48,084 nucleotides of DNA from CALARM01 sp036746235 (lineage in GTDB: Bacteria; Vulcanimicrobiota; SpSt-956; JAKJGF01), in contig DAIOEN010000026.1 in the NCBI GenBank assembly GCA_036746235.1, forward strand, positions 1-48,084. The letters run 5' to 3'. Both the position numbers and the translations under genes were made by a program. Under the pieces are notes generated by a model that worked only from the letters and a program-made list of their open reading frames with translations, did not search any database and was not told the origin of the DNA. Shown piece after piece: positions 1 through 7,650 of the stretch; the stretch's first letter is position 1; every line of letters starts with the position of its first letter.

Positions 1-29
1 TGGCCCGAAGGAAGGAGAGGTGAAGAAGA

Positions 30-1457
30 GTGGAAATTAGATCTCTTAATACATCGATTGATATAAAAAAATCTCCTCTTACAGAAAAGAAATCTCAGAG
101 TGATAATATTACACCACAGGATACTGTTGCTTTAAGCACCTGTTCAGGAGAACCTTCTTTTATAAGAAAAGGTATTGAAGGTATAGGGGGAGTAGTGGGA
201 GGAATTAAAGGTGCCACTACAAGTATTCTTCCTGCATCTGTTGAAGGAGGCCTTGAAGCTGCTTCCGGAGGTCACAATGCCAACGGAGTTGCCTATGGTA
301 TAGGCACTGTAGTTCAGGGAGGCCTTGCAGGAGCAGGTCTTGCCGTGCTCCTCGGAGCAGGAGGCCTGGGTATAGCAGGTCTTTCCGCGGCAGGCCTTGT
401 TCTCGGTGGTGTCAAGGTAGGACTCATGATTGCTGAAGATACGATTGACCATGAAATGGGAAAAAATATAGCAGAAGAGGCTAAAAAATCAACTGCTGAT
501 TATAAACCTTCCGGCGATAAAATTCAGGATGTAACAAGTAATTTTGTTGTAGGTCTTCCTGCCGGAATGAAGGCAGGTGTCCAGAGCGGATGGAAGATAG
601 GACAGGAAGAAGGTAAAGGTACTGTTTCAGGTTTTCTTGAAGGTGCAAAAGGTATTGGCAGTGTTATTGCCGGTACATATGAACCTCCGAAGACAGAAGT
701 AAAGAAAGAAGAAGTAAAGAAAGAAGAAGTAAAGAAAGAAGAAGTAAAATTAAGTACGGGACAGAAAATAGATAATGCTATTAAGAAAACGGCAGAAGTA
801 CTGGTAGGAGTTCCTTCAGGACTTGTAGCTTCTGCTTTGTTTCTTCCCGTAGGGCCTGTTCAGGGTTTCTTCAATGGTGTTGAACTGAATGATGATTTTT
901 CTAATAAAGAGTTTAATAAAGAAGGAGCTGTAAACCATCTTACCAGGCATAGTTACAGGAACAAATCAATTACTAACTCTGTAGTATTTCTTGAAACAGC
1001 AGGACTGGGTGCAGGAGTTGGCTATCTTGCCATGGGAGGAACTACAGGCGCTCTTGTTGGCGCAGCAGGCGGAGTTGTTCTCGGAGGCCTTGCCTATCTT
1101 GCAGGCAGGAATAGAACTGAAAAATTCCATGAAGGTGTGGCCAGGGCAGTTGTTCATGCCCATTCAGATAATGCAAAAACTGACAGTAAAGCCTATGATT
1201 TAAGAAGAGATGTAACAGAATCTACTCTTACAGGTCTTGCTGCAGGTCCTAGAGAAGGCTTCAAAGAAGGATATGATGTGAGTAAAGAAGTAGTGGACGG
1301 AGCCTATGAAGTAACAAAAGATGTAGTTGAGGCCGTTGCAAAGGGTGCAGTCAAGGTGGCCAAAAAGGTCGTTCATGCCGTAGGTGAAGTCGGACATTTC
1401 GCAGGTGGTATGGCAAAAGGAACCTATGAAGGTGTCGTAAAGGATAAAGTGGAGTAA
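30..1457 (+). CDS. Glycine-zipper repeat protein, function unknown
   Basis: I do not recognise a named family. The 475-residue protein starts at GTG, 9 bases after a GGAGAGG ribosome site. The N-terminus (about 1-42) is polar and carries TPQDTVALS (28-36), a motif echoed in the proteins at 1474 and 12930. Two Gly/Ala-rich halves follow, each with hydrophobic stretches full of GxxxG spacing, separated by a charged EVKKE tandem repeat (about 222-240). The first half begins FIRKGIEGIGG, closely like LIRRGIEKGAG in the next gene, so the protein looks like two copies of a module that the neighbour has once. There is no signal peptide. Glycine zippers suggest helix packing in or on a membrane, which is inference. 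It lies 16 bases before its paralogue, so the two are probably co-transcribed. Confidence 0.8.
   Translation: MEIRSLNTSIDIKKSPLTEKKSQSDNITPQDTVALSTCSGEPSFIRKGIEGIGGVVGGIKGATTSILPASVEGGLEAASGGHNANGVAYGIGTVVQGGLAGAGLAVLLGAGGLGIAGLSAAGLVLGGVKVGLMIAEDTIDHEMGKNIAEEAKKSTADYKPSGDKIQDVTSNFVVGLPAGMKAGVQSGWKIGQEEGKGTVSGFLEGAKGIGSVIAGTYEPPKTEVKKEEVKKEEVKKEEVKLSTGQKIDNAIKKTAEVLVGVPSGLVASALFLPVGPVQGFFNGVELNDDFSNKEFNKEGAVNHLTRHSYRNKSITNSVVFLETAGLGAGVGYLAMGGTTGALVGAAGGVVLGGLAYLAGRNRTEKFHEGVARAVVHAHSDNAKTDSKAYDLRRDVTESTLTGLAAGPREGFKEGYDVSKEVVDGAYEVTKDVVEAVAKGAVKVAKKVVHAVGEVGHFAGGMAKGTYEGVVKDKVE
694..749 (+). repeat. In-frame 15-bp tandem repeat (EVKKE)
   Basis: Between 694 and 749 a 15-base unit (GAAGAAGTAAAGAAA in one rotation) repeats about 3.5 times and encodes EVKKE units. 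Because 15 is a multiple of three, copy-number changes would alter only linker length between the two glycine-zipper halves. Confidence 0.85.
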
Positions 1458-1473
1458 GTGGAGGTGAAAGTAG

Positions 1474-2211
1474 ATGAATATTAATACTAATCTTGTAAAT
1501 AGACAGCAGGTTATAACAGGGAAAAAGACTGAAGGAGCAAAACAGGAAGACACTCTTTTGCAGAATACTCAGGATCAGGCTGTTATTTCTTCCGGTGAAC
1601 AACCGGCAGAAGTTCTTCCTCAGAAGGAAAAATGTCTTATCAGAAGGGGTATAGAAAAAGGTGCCGGTTTTGTAGGTGGTCTTGTAGGAGCTACTCTTAT
1701 GGCCCCTGCAGGAGCACTTGAAGGTATGGTAGAAGGAAATGAATCCTATAAGGTTGCCGATGGTGCCAGTGTATCAACAGGGCCTCTCACTTTCACTACA
1801 ATAGGAGGTTCTATGATTGCCGGTGCTTTAATTGGCGGTGCCACTATGGGATGGAATATTATGGGCGGCGCAGTAGGAGCAGGAGCAGGACTTGCTTTCG
1901 GTGCTCTTGCCAGGGTAATTATGGGCATGGCAGATGTTCCGGAAAACTTTACTAAAGCTGTAGATCTGGCAGTAGATAAATCAGTATCTGATAATCCCAA
2001 GGGAGGTTCAGGGGCGAAGAAGATAGCAAATACTGTAAGAAATGCCTCTGAAGGCACAGGTATGGGACTTGTAGCAGGAACAAAGGCAGGCTATAATATA
2101 GGGGAGAGAACTGCTGCCGGAGTTACAAGCGGTGTCCTTTCCGTAGGTACAGGTATTGCTACAGGTATTGGCAGAATTATTGCCGAACCTTTTAAAGGAC
2201 ATAAAGAATAA
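1474..2211 (+). CDS. Glycine-zipper protein, paralogue of the preceding gene
   Basis: This 245-residue protein starts at ATG, 8 bases after GGAGG. Its polar N-terminus (about 1-48) contains QDQAVISSGEQP, comparable to the QDTVALSTCSGEP stretch of the upstream protein. From about residue 50 it has the shared module: an RRGIEKG opening, then PA..EG..EG, a long Gly/Ala-rich hydrophobic region with GxxxG spacing (about 95-150), an amphipathic segment, and a final Gly-rich tail. The family is unknown to me and there is no signal peptide. It is the last gene of a two-gene unit that ends at the terminator at 2231. Membrane association or self-assembly is plausible from composition only. Confidence 0.8.
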   Translation: MNINTNLVNRQQVITGKKTEGAKQEDTLLQNTQDQAVISSGEQPAEVLPQKEKCLIRRGIEKGAGFVGGLVGATLMAPAGALEGMVEGNESYKVADGASVSTGPLTFTTIGGSMIAGALIGGATMGWNIMGGAVGAGAGLAFGALARVIMGMADVPENFTKAVDLAVDKSVSDNPKGGSGAKKIANTVRNASEGTGMGLVAGTKAGYNIGERTAAGVTSGVLSVGTGIATGIGRIIAEPFKGHKE

Positions 2212-2230
2212 TTTTAGATAAAAATAAAAT

Positions 2231-2260
2231 AAAAAGGAGCCATAGAGCTCCTTTTTATTT
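2231..2260. terminator. Intrinsic terminator after the glycine-zipper pair
   Basis: A perfect 10-bp stem (AAAAAGGAGC, 2231-2240, with 2247-2256) encloses a 6-base loop and ends in a T-rich run. It follows the stop at 2211 and faces the minus-strand gene ending at 2428. Because the arms are A-rich then T-rich it could work in both directions. Confidence 0.85.
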
Positions 2261-2270
2261 TTACAGCAAC

Positions 2271-2379
2271 TTTGACCAGGATTTATAGGATTTATGGGAT
2301 TTTCAGGATGATAAATAGAATTACTTTACTTGAATTTTCTAATCCCGGTAATTCTTTAATCCCGAAAATTTTGGTCAAA
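2271..2379. repeat. Imperfect inverted-repeat element with GGATTT units
   Basis: Eight-base perfect terminal inverted repeats (TTTGACCA at 2271-2278, TGGTCAAA at 2372-2379) bound about 109 bases. The left arm is a string of near-repeats of GGATTTAT; the right arm carries the complementary AATCCC motifs, so the whole can fold into a long imperfect hairpin. It resembles the GGATT-type intergenic palindromes found in many bacteria. No gene is visible inside. Confidence 0.55.
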
Positions 2380-2383
2380 AATC

Positions 2384-2430
2384 AAGCTTTAGATAAAAAT
2401 TAAGTAGAGGTAGCTTATCTAAATAATTTA
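2384..2430. repeat. AT-rich 47-bp direct repeat, copy 1
   Basis: This 47-base segment matches 5051-5097 at 41 of 47 positions by my count, in the same orientation. It contains inverted arms TTTAGATAA (2388-2396) and TTATCTAAA (2415-2423). It ends on the stop codon of the minus-strand nucleotidyltransferase gene. The two copies bracket the gene pair 2428-4690. Confidence 0.7.
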
Positions 2431-3432
2431 TTTTATGTTTACTTTCTCTACCTTATTCCAGTAAAAAGATAATCTGTCACTCTGATTATAACTTAAAATT
2501 TCATGGAATTCCTTATCTGTTATACCGGCCATTACAGAGGAAAAACAGACTGCCACTCTTGCAAGATCTATTTGAAGTTCCTGCCAGCTATACGTTCCTG
2601 ACAGAAGATGTTCTGCGAAAGGTTTTCTTCCTTTAACTATTTCATAAAGGTACGGTGACAGATTTTCAGGAGGTGGTTCTTCTTTAAAATCCATTACTGA
2701 ATTGCACAGATTGATTGTATCTTCATAGACCTCTTTTATTGTAAGATTTTTCTTTTGAAGAGCATTTTCCTGGTCCATGCAGAAATTTATACTTTCCCTT
2801 ATTTTCTCTACAGAAGGACTGTTTTCTGCAAGAAGTGATACATCAAAACTATGTTTCAGTCTCTGTGCTTCTTTATTTTTATTCAGAGGTATACCCAGGG
2901 TGGAAGGCCCGAGGGTAAGGAGTTTGTCTCCTATAAGGCTTGATATGGACGGAAGCCATACCTTTGTTTCAGACTGATAAAAATTTCCGCAGCAAACAGA
3001 TTTCTGGATTTTTTCGTAACGGGTCATTTTTAACTGTACATCAAGCATTATATTTGTTTCTGCAGGATCTGTAAAATGAGAGTTATAGAACATATAATAA
3101 CTTGTCATGGGAAGCCATGGTTTTGTCTTATGAACCCTTTTTTCCCATCTGGTAAATAGATCGGAGTCTTTAACAAGTTTATCTAAAATTCCTTCTACAT
3201 GTTCTTTTGTTTCTCCTGAGGCAATATCTACATCTATAGAAAATCTCTGCGGATGCTCCAGCAAAACAAGAAGAGAATTTCCGCCTTTAAACAGGAAATC
3301 AAGACCTTCGTAGACAAGTAAAGATACGAGTTCAAGACTGTGAACTACCTGTTCTGCAAGAACTGCCGAAGTGTTTTTACGATTTTTTTCTATATGTTCT
3401 CTTGTAAAATATTCAGGGTTTCCTGTAATCAT
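2428..3432 (-). CDS. AbiEii-type nucleotidyltransferase-like protein
   Basis: The 334-residue product has the hallmarks of the AbiEii/AbiGii toxin-type nucleotidyltransferase family (PF08843-like): KGGNSL at 49-54, then RFSIDVD at 63-69 with the paired aspartates expected to bind metal, and a later K-x(n)-KHSFD segment (170-197) in the place of the family's K...KD.yDl motif. In studied systems such proteins transfer nucleotides to RNA or protein and are neutralised by an AbiEi partner. No AbiEi-like gene is adjacent; instead the gene lies 13 bases after a TreT-like glycosyltransferase and is probably co-transcribed with it. It could therefore be an orphan or divergent toxin, or have a housekeeping role. 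The start is the ATG just inside the preceding gene's 3' region. Confidence 0.75.
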   Translation of the reverse strand: MITGNPEYFTREHIEKNRKNTSAVLAEQVVHSLELVSLLVYEGLDFLFKGGNSLLVLLEHPQRFSIDVDIASGETKEHVEGILDKLVKDSDLFTRWEKRVHKTKPWLPMTSYYMFYNSHFTDPAETNIMLDVQLKMTRYEKIQKSVCCGNFYQSETKVWLPSISSLIGDKLLTLGPSTLGIPLNKNKEAQRLKHSFDVSLLAENSPSVEKIRESINFCMDQENALQKKNLTIKEVYEDTINLCNSVMDFKEEPPPENLSPYLYEIVKGRKPFAEHLLSGTYSWQELQIDLARVAVCFSSVMAGITDKEFHEILSYNQSDRLSFYWNKVEKVNIK

Positions 3433-3445
3433 TTTTTCGCTCCCT

Positions 3446-4690
3446 TTATTCTGTAACGCCGGACAATCTGCAGAGGAGTGTTAAATAATCTTTTAACTGT
3501 CTTGTTATGAGGAAGTTTTCCCTTACATATTCTTTACCTCTTATTCCCATTTTTCTGGCAAGTTCCGGCTGGTTTAATAACAATAAAATTTTCTCTGCAA
3601 ATTCTTCCGTATTATTTACCAGAAAACCGTTTATCTCATCTACTACCTGTATTGAGAGCCCGTTTACATTGCTTGCTAAAACAGGCTTTTCCTTCCACAG
3701 ACCTTCAGTTACTACTATGCCAAAATTTTCTTTTGTGGATTTTTTTATAATTACACTTGCAGCCCTCTGGAAGGCATTGCTTTCAATGCTTCCCACTCCG
3801 TTCATATTTGAAAGGAAGTGTATATTGTAATCTTCACCTGCATGACGCACTGTTTTTTCGTAATATTTCCAGGAATCCGGATCATTACTGCTTATAAATG
3901 TAATCAATACAAGCTGTACATCAGGTATTTGCTCTTTTACAATACGATAGGCATCTATTATTCCTACAGGGTCTCTTGATGGATGGAAGCTTGCAAGCTG
4001 CAGAATAACAGGCCTGTCGGGATTTACTCCGTGTTTCTGCACTATTTTTTTATATTCTTCCTGAGAAAGTATACTGTTTTTTAAGTTTAAAGGATCTATT
4101 GTAGGAGGACTTATGGCGAAATTTTTAAATTTTATATCACCATTCATAAATTGTTTCATAGGAAATATGGAACCGTCAAATTTCTTTATTAGAGGAGATA
4201 GAAATGTCCAGGTATCAGGATCGGGAGAACTTATATCCAGGTCACACCGCCATATCCATCTGGCAGAGAATTTTTCTTTGAAATTTATCATGCCAACAGG
4301 ATCAGATGTGTGAATTATTATATAATCATATTTATCCTCGATATTTGCTATATGTTCCTCACAGAATTCCATATATTTATGCTGCATTTCAGGTGTAATT
4401 TCAACCTTATTGGATTTCAACCCGTTACATATATCATCTGTTATTTTAACAATTTTCTCATTTCCCTGTATGGCAAACCAGTCTACTTCAAGTCCAATGT
4501 CTCTCATAAGAGGTACAATAGTGAACAGTATTTCAGCAACACCTCCGCCGAAGGCAGAAGGATTTATATGAAGAATCCTTGAACCTGAAAGTTTCCGGGC
4601 AAGATCTTTTATTTCCTGAATTTTTCTTTCTCCTGCAGTTGAAATGTAATTATCTAGAGATTTTTTCCCTACCTCTATTGGGGAAAGCAT
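3446..4690 (-). CDS. treT: Glycosyltransferase family 4, trehalose synthase TreT-like
   Basis: The 414-residue protein resembles the trehalose glycosyltransferring synthase TreT. The N-terminal Rossmann domain carries SAFGGGVAEIL (45-55) and VPLMRDIGLEVDWF, both typical of TreT, and WIWRCDLDIS (145-154) matches the TreT WRCHIDLS region. The C-terminal domain has the GT4 EX7E motif (E321, E329) in ENFGIVVTE and a basic HPSRDP (236-241). TreT makes trehalose from a nucleotide-diphosphoglucose and glucose in the cytoplasm, often for stress protection. The gene has a good ribosome site (AAAAGGAG) before its ATG. The pairing with an AbiEii-type gene is unusual. Substrate specificity cannot be read from sequence, so another glycosyl transfer is possible. 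Confidence 0.8.
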   Translation of the reverse strand: MLSPIEVGKKSLDNYISTAGERKIQEIKDLARKLSGSRILHINPSAFGGGVAEILFTIVPLMRDIGLEVDWFAIQGNEKIVKITDDICNGLKSNKVEITPEMQHKYMEFCEEHIANIEDKYDYIIIHTSDPVGMINFKEKFSARWIWRCDLDISSPDPDTWTFLSPLIKKFDGSIFPMKQFMNGDIKFKNFAISPPTIDPLNLKNSILSQEEYKKIVQKHGVNPDRPVILQLASFHPSRDPVGIIDAYRIVKEQIPDVQLVLITFISSNDPDSWKYYEKTVRHAGEDYNIHFLSNMNGVGSIESNAFQRAASVIIKKSTKENFGIVVTEGLWKEKPVLASNVNGLSIQVVDEINGFLVNNTEEFAEKILLLLNQPELARKMGIRGKEYVRENFLITRQLKDYLTLLCRLSGVTE

Positions 4691-4751
4691 TTTCTATCTT
4701 CACTCCTTTTTCTGTTCCTGTAAACACCATAACTTAACACTTGACAGTTTT

Positions 4752-4769
4752 AATATTCGAAATATTCGA
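4752..4769. repeat. Tandem 9-bp repeat upstream of treT-like gene
   Basis: AATATTCGA is repeated twice head to tail, about 60 bases upstream of the minus-strand start at 4690. This position fits an operator for a regulator that binds direct repeats, but only the repeat itself is seen. Confidence 0.4.
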
Positions 4770-5050
4770 CTCAATTTTATTTTATCCTTCCTGAAATAGT
4801 GAAAATCAGTTGTGAGTGATCCGGAAAGCCGGATATTCAGGAATGAATTAGGAATGAAAATTAAATAAATGTCTCAAATATATTAAATCGTGGCGCGTGA
4901 CGCGAGGAAAGAGACTATTAATAATGTTCCATTCCTTACTGAATAATTTCTGCCGGGATGTTACAATTTTTTACACGTTAAAAAATTTTCGTAATATTTT
5001 TAAATTATAATTCAAGGGTATAGGAATTTTCATTTTTAGTGGTGTAAAAT

Positions 5051-5097
5051 AAGCTTTAGATGAAAATTATGTAGAAGCAATTTATCTAAATAATTTA
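5051..5097. repeat. AT-rich 47-bp direct repeat, copy 2
   Basis: Same orientation as 2384-2430, with six differences, most of them between the inverted arms. The arms are at 5055-5064 and 5081-5090; the single change inside the stem turns an A-U pair into a possible G-U pair, so the fold is kept. It would sit in the 5' leader of the TPR gene at 5209. Confidence 0.7.
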
Positions 5098-5208
5098 CTT
5101 CATAAAGTAAGAAAGAGTGAGAACACATATCTATTATTTATGCTCTCAACAGTAAAAGGAATCTTTATATTTATGTCGAATGTCAAAAAAAATTAGGAGG
5201 TAATTATA

Positions 5209-6081
5209 ATGTTTTATCGTTTTATCGTTTTTTTGATTTTATTTTCTCTATTATTTTCCGTAAGTCCGGTTCTGGCCGGCACAAATCCGGATCTGGAAGA
5301 AGGTATGAAGGCTTATTATAAAAAAGACTGGGAAACAGCCAAAGGATGCTTTGAAAAAGCTCTGGTTGCAGAACCTTTAAACAGTCTTATCCTTTCTTAT
5401 TATTTTGCATGTTTTTTACAGACTGATACTGTAGCCCTGATAGTTAAAAAGGTAGAAGAAGAATCTATCAGAAAACCGGGTGATACAGCAATTTTAGTGA
5501 AACTGGGATTTGCCTATTATGCTATAGGCAGAATTGATGTTAAGATGCAGGATGAAGCCAAAGATTTATTTAAAGATATACTTACATCTGATCCTTCCAA
5601 TGCAACAGTTCATACAGGCATGGGATTACTATATGATTATAAAAGAATGTCTCCCAGGGCCAAAGCAGAATATGAAAAATCACTTAAAATAAACCCTGCT
5701 GATATTATAGCTCTTGAGCATATGGGTTTAATTGTGAAACTGGATGAAGGAAATCCTGAAGGAAGTATCGCTTATTTTAAGAAGATTCTGAATATACTTC
5801 CTGATTATCCTGATGCCAATTTTTATATAGGTTCAACCTATTACGGTCTTGGTAAATATGATGACGCTTTACCTTATTTAAATAAGACGACTGAACTTGA
5901 TCCTCTTGGTGTCAGTAAAGGATATTTTTCTTCTATTCTTACAGGTGATATTTATATGAAGGAGAAAAAATATCAGGATGCCATATCCTGTTATGAAAAA
6001 GCTTTAGCTATAAAGCCAAACAGCACTGCTGCTCAGGTTAAACTGGAAAAAGCCAGGAAATCTTTTGACAGTGAGCAGTGA
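5209..6081 (+). CDS. Exported TPR protein
   Basis: The 290-residue protein begins at ATG after TTAGGAGG. Residues 1-23 form a classical signal peptide (FYRFIVFLILFSLLFSVSP core) with a likely cut at VLA|G. The rest is tetratricopeptide repeats of about 34 residues, recognisable from G-x-YY..K-W-TAK-CFEKAL (about 31-50) through GDIYMKEKKYQDAISCYEKAL near the end. TPRs are protein-protein scaffolds, so a periplasmic or surface adaptor is likely; partner unknown. Its last codons and TGA stop (AGTGAGCAGTGA) lie in the first units of a CAGTGAN heptad array. It heads the plus-strand block that includes the Clp, FHA and kinase genes, but the array separating it from the next gene may break transcription. 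Confidence 0.85.
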   Translation: MFYRFIVFLILFSLLFSVSPVLAGTNPDLEEGMKAYYKKDWETAKGCFEKALVAEPLNSLILSYYFACFLQTDTVALIVKKVEEESIRKPGDTAILVKLGFAYYAIGRIDVKMQDEAKDLFKDILTSDPSNATVHTGMGLLYDYKRMSPRAKAEYEKSLKINPADIIALEHMGLIVKLDEGNPEGSIAYFKKILNILPDYPDANFYIGSTYYGLGKYDDALPYLNKTTELDPLGVSKGYFSSILTGDIYMKEKKYQDAISCYEKALAIKPNSTAAQVKLEKARKSFDSEQ

Positions 6082-6251
6082 TTACAGTTATCAGTGACCA
6101 GTGACCAGTAACCAGTGGCGAAACAATAACATTGTTTTATAGTGTAATGGTTATAAATAAATATTAACTGGTAACTGATAACTGATAACTGATAACTGGT
6201 AACTGATAACTGGTCACTGGTCACTGGTCACTGATATTGACTGGTCACTGA
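6069..6251. repeat. Inverted pair of heptad arrays (CAGTGAC ... TAACTGG/TCACTGG)
   Basis: About seven CAGTGAN-type units (6069-6118) are followed by a small AAACAAT-AAC-ATTGTTT hairpin (6121-6137) and then 11-12 units of TAACTGR/TCACTGR (6164-6251). The second array is the reverse complement type of the first, so the RNA can fold into one large imperfect hairpin between the two genes. Confidence 0.9.
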
Positions 6252-6268
6252 ACAAGGAGAAGTATAAC

Positions 6269-7468
6269 ATGACAGAACGTTCTGATCCTGAAGGTGAAAT
6301 AGAATCTCTTGAGACAGAACAATTTTCCTGTGCTCTTAAATATATAGTAGACGGTATACTTAATCCTGCAGGGGCAAGATATTTTTTTCTGGAATTGAAT
6401 AAAATCGCCCAGATGAAAGGAGAATTCCTGAAAGATGGTATCCTGAGCTTTCAGGCAATAGATATATTAAAAAAGCGTCTTAACAGTAGTGAAAAGCTTT
6501 TAGATACTTTAAAATATGGCAGACGCTCTCCTTCTACATCCCTCAGAAAAGAAGATATTCTTGACAGAGAACAGAACAGGATTGTAGGACAGATCATTTA
6601 TGAGCTTTCCGAAAAAAATATTTCCTATGAAGATGCTCTGGCTGTCATTCAGGAACAGTACAGAGTAGTTGTATATAAAGGAAAATGTCATGATGCATGG
6701 TCCGGCCAGATTTCTCCCTCTCATAGAGATGAAATATTAGAGAAGATTTATTTATGTGAAACACTCCTCAAGGAATTCAGGGCAAAAAAGAAGATACAGG
6801 AAAAACCTTTACAGAAAGTTCAGGAAAAACCTTCACCGGTAGTAAGACCTGTTTATGAAAAGGAATATCTGAATAAAGGCCACAGTGATTTCCGTTCCTC
6901 CAGAAGCCCCATTCATAGAAGGAGAATGGAAAAAGAAGATGATAGAAAAACCAGGAAAGTATTCCTTGATGAAGGAGAAAAAGATACAGAAATGGAACAT
7001 TCCTTCAGATGGGGCAGATTTATGGAAGATGCCACTTCCCGTTTAATGGGAGGGAATATTAAGATTTCTATTGATGATGATCAACTGGGAATATTAAATA
7101 AACTTCCTGTGAAAAAATATACCTTCCCATCTCAAGAAACTTTGCCAGTTCTCCAGGATAAGATAAGCCCTGAAATATTAAAAGAACTGGAAGTATTCAA
7201 TGAAGAGAAAAAATTGAGGGAAATGTTTTCGCGAGATAGAGAAGACAGAAAGCCTGAAACAGAGGATGGAAAAGGAGAAGAAGTTTATTCTGGAGATAAA
7301 AAACATAATGTGAGAATTTTTTCACAATCTGATGACGAGAAAAAAACAGAAGAGAGGAAATTTTTTTCACTAAAGAAGGACATTATACCTTCTGCTCCAA
7401 GGGAACAATCTGATAACCTGCAAAAGAAGAGGGTCTCTATATTTGATGTGAAATCTGAAAAAAAATAA
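6269..7468 (+). CDS. Hypothetical protein, globular N-terminus and charged tail
   Basis: I do not recognise this 399-residue protein. It starts at ATG after AAGGAGA. Residues 1-180 look folded and mainly helical (for example ALKYIVDGILNPAGARYFFLEL at the start and EILEKIYLCETLLKEF near 165-180). From about 180 onward it is highly charged and probably disordered, rich in K, E, D and R, with PP/EKPL repeats near 185-200. There is no signal peptide or membrane segment. It lies between an exported TPR protein and a Clp-type ATPase, and a role as adaptor or substrate in that block is only a guess. The gap after it carries weak heptad repeats. Confidence 0.7.
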   Translation: MTERSDPEGEIESLETEQFSCALKYIVDGILNPAGARYFFLELNKIAQMKGEFLKDGILSFQAIDILKKRLNSSEKLLDTLKYGRRSPSTSLRKEDILDREQNRIVGQIIYELSEKNISYEDALAVIQEQYRVVVYKGKCHDAWSGQISPSHRDEILEKIYLCETLLKEFRAKKKIQEKPLQKVQEKPSPVVRPVYEKEYLNKGHSDFRSSRSPIHRRRMEKEDDRKTRKVFLDEGEKDTEMEHSFRWGRFMEDATSRLMGGNIKISIDDDQLGILNKLPVKKYTFPSQETLPVLQDKISPEILKELEVFNEEKKLREMFSRDREDRKPETEDGKGEEVYSGDKKHNVRIFSQSDDEKKTEERKFFSLKKDIIPSAPREQSDNLQKKRVSIFDVKSEKK

Positions 7469-7518
7469 AATAATTACTATATAGGAAATAACTATATGGA
7501 AATAGAAATATAATTTCG

Positions 7519-7632
7519 TAAAGCGTGATGCTTATAAACCCATTACACATTACACTTTACGCATAACGATTATGACATACATTGAATATGAACATTGGAC
7601 GGTCACTGATAACTGTTCACTGATAAACTGAA
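7519..7632. repeat. Degenerate heptad arrays before the Clp gene
   Basis: Units of the TTACGCN/TTACACN type (7519-7570) are followed by TCACTGA/TAACTGN units (7602-7630). They end about 20 bases before the TTG start of the Clp gene. The copies are more diverged than in the arrays downstream. Confidence 0.65.
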
Positions 7633-7650
7633 TAAAAGGGGGGGGAACTT

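Larger units (their letters stand above)
4691..5208. other. Divergent intergenic region, 518 bp, no gene seen
   Basis: No convincing coding sequence lies between the divergent treT-like and TPR genes. The region holds a tandem 9-mer AATATTCGA (4752-4760, 4761-4769), a palindrome ATCCGG-AAAG-CCGGAT (4819-4834), a short TCACGCG-type heptad stretch near 4892-4906, and the 47-bp repeat copy at 5051. A perfect TATAAT occurs at 5006-5011 but without a good -35, so I leave the promoter of the TPR gene open. Confidence 0.6.

Noticed and set aside
5006..5011. Perfect TATAAT as promoter of the exported TPR gene
   Set aside because: There is no -35 match at 16-18 bases, and such hexamers are frequent in AT-rich gaps.
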